In this document: in pieces, positions 1 through 11,000 of the stretch | Numbering within the stretch: position 1 is the stretch's first letter | Layout: every line of letters begins with the position of its first letter | Source: Arctopsyche grandis | Lineage: Eukaryota > Arthropoda > Insecta > Trichoptera > Hydropsychidae | DNA: 64,000 nucleotides | Direction of reading: 5' to 3' | NCBI RefSeq assembly: GCF_051622035.1 | Contig: NC_135365.1 | Coordinates: forward strand, 19,487,501-19,551,500 | Translations under genes and position numbers: made by a program | Notes under the pieces: generated by a model | What the model saw: only the letters and a program-made list of their open reading frames with translations | Told to the model about the DNA's origin: nothing | Database searches by the model: none

Positions 1-188
1 GACTTACTTCAAAAACTGTACCAAATTTTCCATTCATTTACTTTCATCGTTTCTATATTTTCTATTTACTTTTCCTATCTATGAATGATTTGCTTGATTT
101 TGCATGACTACATATTCTTTCTTTGTATATATGTATACTGAATCTTCTTTATTGCACTACTATTATTTTTGCATGTTTGATCCGCTAA

Positions 189-1050
189 CCCTTTCGCACC
201 CATAGCTCACATCTACGACATATTGAAATTGTTTATACAAATATTATTAATATTTTAGAACAATAAATAACATAATATATACAGTGGCGTAACTACTTCG
301 TAGCAAAGTTATGCAAAGCATGAGAGCCCAGCTTGACAGGGGGTCCAAATTTATATAAACATTGGTACACTCAATATACATATGTAATTCAACATTGTCG
401 AAAATATAGAAAGTAATAAAAATTACTCAAGTCATACACTTGTACGTATATAATATTATTTTGCTTCACCTTTGTTGTACGATGCAGAAATTTAAAAAAA
501 GTCCAATGAATTATTTGGGCTTTTATCGTTGCAGACCATAAAAAGCCATTTGGATTCAAGTGGGAAAATCAATCACGTAATGCCATTTGAATTATTTCAT
601 CTATTAATCTATTATTTTTAAAATCAGATTAAGGGGGATGAGGGGCCTTTGGATAAATTTTGCATGAGGGCCCAAAATTCCTAGCTAGGCCACTGACTGT
701 ATATAATCGGTTTTAAAATATTAGTAATCTTTGTCGCCGTTTTACACATAACGTAAAAACGATAAAAAACTCTATCAACTGCATTTTAAATGCAGTTTAC
801 AGATGAATGCATTTTGTATGGCTCAAATTGTATGAATAGTTTCTGCCAAGATTGTCTCAATAATAGATGAACCGTCAGATTGGATATCATATGAAAAATT
901 GGAATCATTCCATCAGCTGTATAAATTAGCAAATAAATACATTTGGATAGGAATCTGGTGATGGATTGATTCTGGTGCGTCTTATGTTCATTATAGTATT
1001 CGACATGTGAGATTGAACCCACGTTTGAGGTTCGTTTGGGGGCGAAAGGG
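189..1050. mobile_element. piggyBac-like non-autonomous element, interrupted by a hAT
   Basis: The ends are inverted copies: CCCTTTCGCACCC on the left and GGGGGCGAAAGGG on the right. The right end is followed directly by TTAA (1051-1054), the left preceded by CTAA (185-188), one substitution from TTAA. CCCTTT termini with TTAA target sites are typical of piggyBac. No transposase is visible inside, so it would be a non-autonomous copy. A second element (282-695) sits inside it and accounts for almost half its length. The right end lies 44 bp before the splice acceptor of the short exon at 1095. Confidence 0.6.
282..695. mobile_element. hAT-like MITE nested in the piggyBac-like element
   Basis: It starts CAGTGGCGTAACTACT and ends with the inverted form of CAGTGGCCTAGCTAGG, the CAGTGGC start used by many hAT elements. 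Flanking octamers are aatatata and actgtata (6 of 8 identical), a decayed 8-bp target duplication. No coding sequence is visible. The interior has G-rich stretches near its right end (gggccc). Confidence 0.6.
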
Positions 1051-1094
1051 TTAAATCAGCTCGCCCTCTACAATTGACTCTTCTTTCTTTCCAG

Positions 1095-1139
1095 CAAGTT
1101 GTTGAGGACGAATCGGACACTGTAGTTGAATTCAAGTAG
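1095..1139 (+). CDS. Short 3'-terminal exon of a gene starting outside the window (partial)
   Basis: A strong acceptor (cttctttctttccag, ending at 1094) is followed by 14 open codons and a stop, encoding QVVEDESDTVVEFK. The other two frames close within a few codons, so if this is an exon it is a terminal one. An AATAAA lies at 1435-1440. The peptide is acidic, like the much longer exon at 2478, and both exons can be entered in phase 0. They may be alternative C-termini of one gene whose upstream exons are off the left edge. I do not recognise the family. Being so short, it could be a chance match to a splice site. Confidence 0.4.
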   Translation, partial: QVVEDESDTVVEFK

Positions 1140-2477
1140 GAGCTCTGCTACCACTTCAACTAACCCTTTCTTCACCATTAGTTTTGCACGTTATTTATAA
1201 AATTATCACCTACGCACACACCTACACACACTCACTGTCAAACTTATTTATTTTCTTCGATCGAGCGTGCGTTCTCTGTCTAAATTCTGAATTTTTCCAG
1301 TCTTCTTCTTCTCTACCTAGTAACTAATTTTCATATCGTTTCGTCATTAAAAAATACTCATTTGTTCTATTGTTAAGTTAAGCAACCGAATGAGGTGTTT
1401 GTTTTATTACGTGTGCATTTCTGACATAATAATTAATAAACACTCGTTAATTCAATATTCGCATGTTTTAAGCAAGAATACATTTTATTTCATTGAAATA
1501 CCTACATACATAGACAATCGACAATGTAAAAACTTTTCACTATTTTACATTTATTATTGATGTGTCATATAATTTAATAGAAAGAAAAATGTGTATTTAT
1601 CATGTTTAAGTAATCGTCATTTACTAGTAAATTATTTATTATATAAATAAAAATAGTCAAACTCGCATAAGGCCATTTTACAAATTTAATTCATTCGCTC
1701 TCATTCATACATACATACATACGTTGTTTTCACGTGTTCAGGAATGTGCACAGTTACCACATCTCATCCTTATTACCATTATTATAATATATTTAGTAAA
1801 CAAAATACAAACTGCCATTATGTACGTAGACTAAGTTTAAATTGCACAATATGTATCCAAAATATACAGAGATATGCAAAATAGAAATCTGCATTTACGA
1901 CTAGTTAACTATTTTTCACTGACACATGATACGACGCAATAATGTATAATATAAAAATATTATATTGTATTAACAATAGACGCGTACAAATTAACATATT
2001 TATTATATACCTTTAGTATACTTTTGAAGAAATTTAACTATTTTGCTCATCTCTGTTGATTTTTTAAATATACGAATGTGTACAGCAATTTTTGATACCT
2101 GCATTGTAGATTATTTTTTATAAAATGTAAATATTTTTTTAATTTTAAATATATTTTTTTTGTATGAGAAATGTGTTTCACTTGTATCTGCAACGAGCAT
2201 GTGTACGTCGACCTTTAGTGTCCAATCCCTGTAATCATTTTTCCTTTCAAAAACGAAGGTAAGCTTTCACTTTTCATAGTTTGCACGTGTAGCGTTTTGC
2301 ACTTTTGTAATTATATTGTTAATATGATAATGATCGAGAGTATGTAGCTTTACTTAAGATTATGTTGAGTAATTGTTTTGGGTAAAAATTATGGTGCCAC
2401 ACATACAAAGACAATAATTGCATCTTTGCACCGAGCTTGTACCGTGCGGCAATTTAGATATGTTGTGGTTTTTATAG
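1140..2477. other. AT-rich intron or 3'UTR sequence between the two terminal exons
   Basis: No coding sequence or repeat boundary is clear. If the exons at 1095 and 2478 belong to one gene, this holds the 3'UTR of the first and the intron leading to the second. Tetranucleotide runs (cata) occur near 1710. Confidence 0.4.
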
Positions 2478-3884
2478 GACTTTGAAACGAAAGCTGACAC
2501 CAAGACTACAAACGATAAGATAAAAAATGACACTGTAATCGAAAAGACAATGGGCCATTACAAGAACTCTCTGCGTAGACGCAGACGCAACGTTAAAAAT
2601 TCCACCACGACACCATCTCCAGCTTCTAATGATTCGCAAACTGCAGCAATTGTCGTGACGCAAGTGACGGGAAGCCACCCAAATAACGATGGTGCAATCA
2701 CCGTCACAGAGAGAGCAGTGCCTTTAGATCAAAGCGAAGACACCTCTCCTCAGACGTTCACACAGAAAGTGGGAAACGCAAATGCTGGACAAAATTACCA
2801 TACCTTCAACGATGAGGAGGAGCAGGTAAGTCAGCGACAGGGTGATGACGAGATAGCCGCTGACAAGGAACCGACCGTTTATTACAATGACAAGTTTATT
2901 GCAGATGAAAAGCTACCCTTATACGAAAACGATGAGAACCAGGCAGAGGAGGTCGAACAGTCCGATAACGATAGCGCCCAACCAGTGGAACACGGCCAGC
3001 AAGAAAATACTGATAACGAAGAATTCGTTGGAGAGCAAAACTTGGGATACACAGACTTTGTCGACGAAAGCGACCCCGGTGTATTATCATCATCATCCGC
3101 AGAATCCGACGACGACTCCGACGAAAGTCGAGTTAACAAATGCACTAGAGCTGGTGCAGCCGACTCTTCTGGAAACCGTGATGAACGTGATGAGGCAGGT
3201 GCTGGGAGGAGTTGTGCAGACGATAGTGAAAGCTTGGACGGGATAAATACCAATAGCGATAAACAAGAGCAACCATTGAATAATGATAACGAGTCGCGCA
3301 CAAGTGGGAATTTGAAAGAACAATTTGAACACATACCTTTGGACTATAAGCACGAAGATGTTCAAGAAGAAAACAAAGCAAATCTCAAATCCGAAGAGCA
3401 CGAATTTCCATTCAAACTAGACTTAGGAGACACGACCGTAGAAATAGAGAATATAACTTTGCCGGAGAGCATTTTCGGATTTTACAGAAGCGATTTCGTC
3501 GATAATCATCGGGCAGAGGATGCAAAGAATGCCAAATTACAAAACGAAGATAGTTCAGAGGACGGTGATGAAAATGATAAGGATTCCGAGGAAGAAAAAG
3601 ATGACGAATCCGCCGATTACGATTTCGATGCACCGTATGCGCTCAAAGATTATGAGGAAATAGTTCCAGGATATGTAGCGTTTGATGCGAAACCCAAGGA
3701 AGTTGAAGATTATAGCGAAGATAAGAATTCGGAATATCTTCATGATTACATTGGAGATCCTAATTTGAGAGGAGCCGTTGCTTCCTTGATAGAAAAGAGT
3801 AAGAAAACTGAAAACGAAGCTGGTTCGGACGAAGATCCTAAATATAGCTATTCTTGGACTTTAGAATACGGTCAACCGACATAA
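2478..3884 (+). CDS. Long acidic C-terminal exon of an unrecognised protein (partial)
   Basis: The exon is open from the acceptor tttttatag (ending 2477) to TAA at 3882-3884, 468 codons. The first ATG in frame is at 2550, but 24 open codons precede it and join a plausible acceptor, so I read it as the 3' exon of a spliced gene rather than a single-exon gene. Near its start is a basic patch (RRRRRN). The rest is low-complexity and rich in Asp, Glu, Asn and Ser, with acidic runs (for example SEEEKDDESADYDFDAP) and a tyrosine-rich, better ordered C-terminus ending YSYSWTLEYGQPT. No catalytic motif, cysteine pattern or membrane segment is visible in this part. It is probably a disordered acidic tail; function unknown. 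Polyadenylation signals follow closely. Confidence 0.65.
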   Translation, partial: DFETKADTKTTNDKIKNDTVIEKTMGHYKNSLRRRRRNVKNSTTTPSPASNDSQTAAIVVTQVTGSHPNNDGAITVTERAVPLDQSEDTSPQTFTQKVGNANAGQNYHTFNDEEEQVSQRQGDDEIAADKEPTVYYNDKFIADEKLPLYENDENQAEEVEQSDNDSAQPVEHGQQENTDNEEFVGEQNLGYTDFVDESDPGVLSSSSAESDDDSDESRVNKCTRAGAADSSGNRDERDEAGAGRSCADDSESLDGINTNSDKQEQPLNNDNESRTSGNLKEQFEHIPLDYKHEDVQEENKANLKSEEHEFPFKLDLGDTTVEIENITLPESIFGFYRSDFVDNHRAEDAKNAKLQNEDSSEDGDENDKDSEEEKDDESADYDFDAPYALKDYEEIVPGYVAFDAKPKEVEDYSEDKNSEYLHDYIGDPNLRGAVASLIEKSKKTENEAGSDEDPKYSYSWTLEYGQPT

Positions 3885-3929
3885 AAAGCATTATTATACG
3901 TTTACTTCATTTTAAAAACTTTTATGTAA

Positions 3930-3964
3930 AATAAAATAATTCATAATATTAAGTAATAAATAAA
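3930..3964 (+). terminator. Polyadenylation signals of the acidic-tail gene
   Basis: AATAAA occurs at 3930-3935 and 3955-3960, with an overlapping repeat up to 3964, starting 46 bp after the stop codon at 3884. Confidence 0.55.
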
Positions 3965-4299
3965 TTTAAATGTGTAAGCACTATTTCAATAATGATATCA
4001 CTATTGATCTCCAAAACAATCCAACAATTAAAATTACTCAAAGTTATTTTCTCAATGGTGCAAACTTTGTGTAGTGATAATTATATTAGTGATAATAAAT
4101 AAATAGTGTATTGAAAATATTAAAAATGTATTTTTTTTTATTTCTAAGTAAAATTGACACACAAATACATATGTATATATTCGAATTATTATACACAAGT
4201 AAAGCCTCAGCTTTTTACGAAATTTTTACATTAATTTTAGCCTATTCATTTCGATGTCTAACATATAAAATAAATAGACGACAAGCTAAACATATCAAA

Positions 4300-4530
4300 T
4301 TAAAATTGGACCAAATAATGTTCACATAAAGCCGTCTCAATGACAGTTCGGGTAAATACTGCATTTCTTGGCAAACGTATAGAGAAAACACCGAAATCGT
4401 TAGCCAGAAAATAGTTATTGGCCACATCAATCATTTGGTGCTGAATATGAGTACCAGGAACGTCATTTGAAGGTTTAGGAGGGGGAGGCATTTTTCCACC
4501 TCTAGATTTGGCCAGACCAAGAACATGCAT
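4300..4530 (-). other. Unassigned open frame next to an LTR
   Basis: The minus strand is open for 76 codons and ends at a TAA (4300-4302). From an internal Met it begins MPPPPKPSNDVPGTH, and the remainder has ordinary protein composition rather than low-complexity AT-driven codons. It lies directly inside the LTR-like sequence at 4535-4791, on the strand on which that LTR would be the 5' LTR. It may be the start of a gag-like polyprotein, or a captured exon. I cannot name the family. Confidence 0.3.
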
Positions 4531-4534
4531 GACG

Positions 4535-4791
4535 TGTAGAGGGGAAAGACGCAGCGGTAGTTGCAGATGTAGTTTATTGTTCTTAATTCGTCGATCTGCC
4601 AGCTCCGAACGAAGTACAGACCATAACCGTCAAATATGTATACCCTCGGGTAATCTCCTCAGAGAGAGATCATTGGTCGATGGGTCACGATACCTTATTG
4701 GCTGTTGTATACAGCTTATTCATACGTCGAGGTGTTAAGATCAGTGCTAGTAAATCTGGGGTCGACGAGCGCCAATCACCCAATCGCTACA
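4535..4791 (-). mobile_element. LTR of a retrotransposon, minus orientation
   Basis: On the minus strand it begins TGTAGCG and ends ACA. It shares blocks with the solo LTR at 13673-13958, including ggcgctcgtcgacc-like and tttactagc-like stretches near the 5' end, catcgaccaatgat in the middle, an AATAAA-type signal and a tgcgtcttt stretch near the 3' end. Flanking tetramers do not match, as expected for one LTR of a longer, broken element continuing toward lower coordinates. Confidence 0.5.
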
Positions 4792-4874
4792 ATACTATGA
4801 ATCTTAATCAAATCAATTATTCGTTACTAAAATCTTAGGCCAGCAGAAACTGCAACAAAAACGACCAAAAACTG

Positions 4875-4925
4875 GCCAACTTTTGCCCCCCCCCCCTTTC
4901 CTGAAAAAAGCTGAAATGACCAATC
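4875..4925 (+). repeat. Remnant of a hAT-type end
   Basis: A C-run followed by gaaaaaagctgaaatgac resembles the right end of the nested element at 48559-49116, which has a C-run and then agaaaaagctgaaatgac before its CCCTG terminus. Here the terminus is missing, so only a fragment is left. Confidence 0.35.
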
Positions 4926-4934
4926 AGTAGTAAC

Positions 4935-5067
4935 TAGTCACTGGACCCAGAAGGAGCCGCGTATTGTTCAAAGGTTGTAAATGCATTGTTAAAGGTTTGC
5001 CGAACCATTTTTACAAAGGATTTACAACAATGGAACAATGGATAGCACTGTGACTATCCTACCTCTA
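4935..5067 (-). mobile_element. Small hAT-like MITE, family A (copy 1)
   Basis: Termini are TAGTCACTGG and the inverse of TAGAGGTAGG. Flanks are gtagtaac and gtgataac, an 8-bp duplication with two changes. An inverted, shorter copy lies at 20450-20551; the two share long stretches such as ggtttgccgaac and gcactgtgactatcctac. Confidence 0.65.
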
Positions 5068-5094
5068 GTGATAACACAGCGTAATTATATTTTA

Positions 5095-5745
5095 ACTAGT
5101 TTTATGCCCGTTGAAATTTCAACTGGTGCTTTCGGATTGATACATGATTTAAAATAAAGTTACAATATGAATAGTAATAATTAATCGGAATCGGAACTGA
5201 AACAGAAATCGGGAATCGGCTATGCCAATTAAATTATGCAATAAAAAAAAAATAATAACATTATAAAATATCGAAGTCAAAATTGAAGTCGAAATCGGAA
5301 TCGGAATCGGATAATATGAAAAGTACGTATTTTTACATCGCGTGACGTTAACAAAAATGTATGTTTAATTTAGAAAACCCACAATTATGTATAAACAAAC
5401 CTGGTCATTGACCTCGCAACCTTGAATATTATAAATTACATATATGTACATATACATATGTAGATCGCAATTAAATTGTGTTATTAAAAGCATTTTGTTT
5501 ATCGCCACTATAGTCGAATGGTCTATGAAGAGTGCTCTGAAATTAATTTTATTTTTCAAATATCATTAAAATATAAATTGATTTTAATTAAAAATATATA
5601 TTTAATTGTTTAATATGAAAACAAAAAAAATGGTTCAAAACCTTGCTAAATAAAATTATTATAATTACGTATTTTTATATGGCGAGAACGAAAAAATAAA
5701 TTAATATTTAAAAAGCCATTTGAATATTCTACGATGGTTTCATCG
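5095..5745 (-). mobile_element. Helitron-ended interspersed repeat, minus copy
   Basis: Its left end reads actagttttatgcccgttga, the inverse of a Helitron-type 3' end (hairpin, then CTAG followed by T). The sequence matches the reverse complement of 60985-61643 almost throughout, including a run of aatcgg repeats and an aaaatatatatttaattg block. Near 5510-5540 lies the counterpart of a tRNA-like stretch that is better kept in the other copy. Confidence 0.6.
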
Positions 5746-7224
<1,479 letters not shown>

Positions 7225-7875
7225 TGTATTTTTATATGCATATATTATAAGAAGAAAAACAACTTGTATTCTTATTGTATTTTAATTCACATTTAGTATG
7301 ATACAAAAACAGTTTTTAAAACATAACACTAAATCACAGTTTGATTTGTCAACACTTTTTGATCAAATTAAATTATTACGGTGAACAAAAATCAATGGTA
7401 ACTATTATATTTATAATACTTTCACACTTTTTTTAATACTTAAGTATGTACTGGTTAAAAACTAATCACATTTAATTTGAAACTGAACAATTGTTTTGCT
7501 TATAGCATTTATAACACAAAGAAGACGAACATATGTTTGAGACACTTAAAATATAAACTGAGGAATTTGTTCAATTTTTCACATTGCAGACTGCGTACTC
7601 GGTACGTTCAATCTCTGTTTTAAAACTCTGAAACATAAAAATAAATCTCATTTAAATAGATGCATTACAATTCTTTAAATTAAATTATATATGTATATAT
7701 TTAATATTTTAAAAAGCCTTGCACCTGTTGATTATTTAAAAAAAAATATTTTAATAACTACCTTGTTTATACATATATCATGCACGCCTCATCACAATCG
7801 AATCTTGCCTAATAAAGAAATTAAAAAGATAAAATAAAATAAAAATTGAACCCAAAAAACATACATATAAAAAAG
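7225..7875. other. Intergenic sequence between convergent genes
   Basis: AT-rich, no ORF or repeat boundary seen. It should contain the 3'UTR of the methyltransferase gene and, from the other side, that of TACE. Confidence 0.4.
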
Positions 7876-8057
7876 GGTAAACGGATTATTTCGCACATTG
7901 CGATCGCGCACACGAAAATCGCGAATACGGATTATATTAGGCACTCGACTTCGCGTGAGCAACTCTCGATGAATGGAATTTTCGGGTGCCAGATGTTCCG
8001 TTATCGAGATTTTAGTGATGTCTGCGAGATCGGTTTGTGCGGAATAATCGCCGAACC
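7876..8057 (+). mobile_element. MITE with 9-bp target duplication, family B (copy 1)
   Basis: The left end ggtaaacggattatttcgca and the right end (reverse complement starting ggttcggcgattattccgca) form imperfect inverted repeats of about 35 bp. Flanks are ataaaaaag and ataaaaagc (7 of 9 identical). The second copy, 14196-14381, has a perfect 9-bp duplication. Such lengths are typical of Mutator-like elements. It ends 27 bp beyond the TACE stop codon, so it probably lies in the TACE 3'UTR. Confidence 0.7.
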
Positions 8058-8084
8058 ATAAAAAGCTGTTACAATATGATTATA

Positions 8085-11000
8085 TTACCGAGTGTGAATG
8101 ATTCTTCTCGGATCCGAAGGATGAACTAAATCGTCTATGCTCATCCACGAATTATATTTTTCATCCTCTCTCATCTTTCTTCTGTCGATGTAACTAATAA
8201 GACAACTGACGGGTATCCATATTATTGCTGTAACGAGAATCACAGTTCCGACGATATTGTCTCTTAGAAATAGTAATACTTTATTGATATTTATATCTTC
8301 GATGATATCCCAGAAACGCTCCACAACATCTTGAATCGTTTTCTCGCAGAGCCCCTAAAAACATTCACATTTAAAACAAATACTAACTTTATTATATAAA
8401 CAATTAAATACCTTATTGCAAAATCCTTGAATACACGGCGTCCCATCCGGCAATATATCCTGCTGATCAACCGGGAAACACGTCTCATTCATACTCATGC
8501 GACAGCATCTTTTACAGGCATCAGCAACTATATAGATATACAAATTAATCCAGTTTAAAAATGTGCATTGAAATATCGTTATTTATTAACCTACAACACT
8601 CACCGACATCACACATGCAACTCTGCATGCCTTGAGTTTCGCAATAAGGTACACATCTTCCTCGACGACAACGACCTCTCTCGGCACAGGCGGCCCCGTC
8701 GGCCACTGGAGGTGCACGCGGACAAGTGGCTGCTGCACCGGTGCATCTAGCTTCCCGTTCGCATGCAGCATATGCAGCCTCTCGACAAACGGCTCCAGAT
8801 GCGACGAAAGCGCAACCCAAACAACACGGTGAATTTTTATCGCTGTTTTTAAATAACACATCGTTAAATTATGCATTTATGTATATAAAATTTCATTTAT
8901 AGCATTAAAAAATATACCTGCAAACTGCTCCTTGATTACGTCTCAATTTGCAGTTTTTATCACAACAAGCGTCATTGTCTTCCGTACCTGTGGATTTGTA
9001 ATAGTACGATACGTATATAAATATTCCAATTTGAAAAATAAACATATATATTGTTTGTTGGGCGTTATCTACACACACGGAATAACGTCTTTATATATCT
9101 AATATATAATTTCGAAAAAGACTTTGTAACTATGTAAGTATATAATGTTGGTTGGTAGCATCGAAAACCAATCAAAGTTTCTACTAAGTATCGACAATTC
9201 GATATATTTTTTTCGATTCAAATAAATTTAATAAAAATACAATCGAATATTTACTATTAGATTTGCCATGTTTAAGCTGTTTATATAACAAATACTGAGC
9301 GAAGCCGGGTAAAACAACTAGTATATAATATGTACATATATAGACAGCAGTATAGCTCGGTGGTTGCATTAATGGTAATCAACGAGAGATTTCCGAGTTC
9401 GAGCCCTAGATTTATTTCGATTGAAAATAATTTATTCCGAGTATGATCTGTAGTGCTGCTAGTTAGACTTGGATATTTGTGACTCCAAGAAGTCCATCGT
9501 TTGCTATCGTAGTTTGCCAATTATTTAGATTTCATTGTCGAAACCAGAGCATTTCAAGCGGAGTCGGAGTCGTAAAAGAAAAAAACTGACTGGTTCCTTT
9601 GTATTATTTTTTTTAATTATTTGTATTACAGTATGCGTCAACTAGTCTCTTATTCTACTGAAGTAAATCGACTAATAAATTGAAATTTAATAATTTCATT
9701 GAATTTAAATTACATTATAAATAAAATCGTTGAATTGCACATATGAGCCGTTGTAATTGAATGTGGCATAAGTCCACTTTTCTTCATTTCGAGTAATGTC
9801 TCATTTCTTTTAACAATATTTGCAAATACTGGTGCTTCAATTTATTCTGCTTTTCCAAGATTCTGGATATATCGAATTAAAAGAAGTGATAATAATTTGT
9901 GAATTAAATCAAACAGAAATAGTATTTTTGGAACTGAAAATTGGAATCCGGTCACTTTCAAATATAACGGCTCATATTTTGATGTGCTCTGGCCAAGAAA
10001 CCGATGTTTCCTCCGTTTCATACTTTTATTTATTCTAATTTTTTTTAATTAAATTGATTTGTTTGTTTATGAAATTCATACACATATGTATACTGTGAAT
10101 GTACTATTTTTATCTTACTAAAATCGTTCAAGTTGGATTCGGAGTCTATTTGAATATAATTTCAAATTTATAATCTATAAATTTAAATACTTACATAGAA
10201 TTATTTGTATGTATAAGTTTAATACCAGTGTCGCTTAATTTTGTCAAATAAAAAAAAAAACCACATAAACTACCTAATAAACCAGCATCACATTCTTCGT
10301 CGCCTTCAACACGCAAATTTCCACAAAAGCTCTCTTCCGGCTCTGAAAAGCATCTTCCAGATTTGGCTTGAAGCACTTTGCGTATAGAACGAAGACTACA
10401 AGGTGAAAATCTCTACAATTGAATAAAAAAATATCAGTCAAACATCAATCCATATCTTTGAACTTATTTATTTATAATATAATATACCTTGTTATTGACG
10501 TCATAGCCGCTTACACTATAAGTATACATCAAATAACTACCACCTTGACTAGCCGAAGGCGAACATTCAGGAATGTCAGGATCGTGTTCGGATCCCCAAT
10601 TGTGTCCGAATTCATGGGCTGTAACCAAGTCTGCCTCTCTGGTTATGACTCGTTGACCATAATGATTACGACTGGAGCTCAATCCAGAATTCAAATACAA
10701 TGTATAACCATTTTTGAAATATTCTGTAAACATTAGATTTCATATCACATGTGATAGATTTTACTTTAGACAAAGTAATTTAGAAAGAAATAATCATACT
10801 CATAACAAATAAATACATATAGTATAACAAGCTTTACCATCCATACATTATTCCAGTATTATTCACAAAATATAATTGTAACTTAAATATTAAACCACAC
10901 AAGATTTAAGTTTGAAATGTGCTCATCAACATACCACTCTTCTACCGCATGCAAATAATAAATAAAGCTAATAAAAAATAATATATAATAATACAAAACT

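Noticed and set aside
2882..3334. Minus-strand frame of 150 codons opposite the acidic exon, and shorter frames around it
   Set aside because: It is a shadow of the acidic exon: the Ser- and Leu-rich sequence follows from GAN codons read in reverse.
8545..8876. Overlapping plus- and minus-strand frames within the TACE cysteine-rich exon
   Set aside because: Only the minus-strand frame with NSPCC and the spaced cysteines matches ADAM17; the others are shadows.
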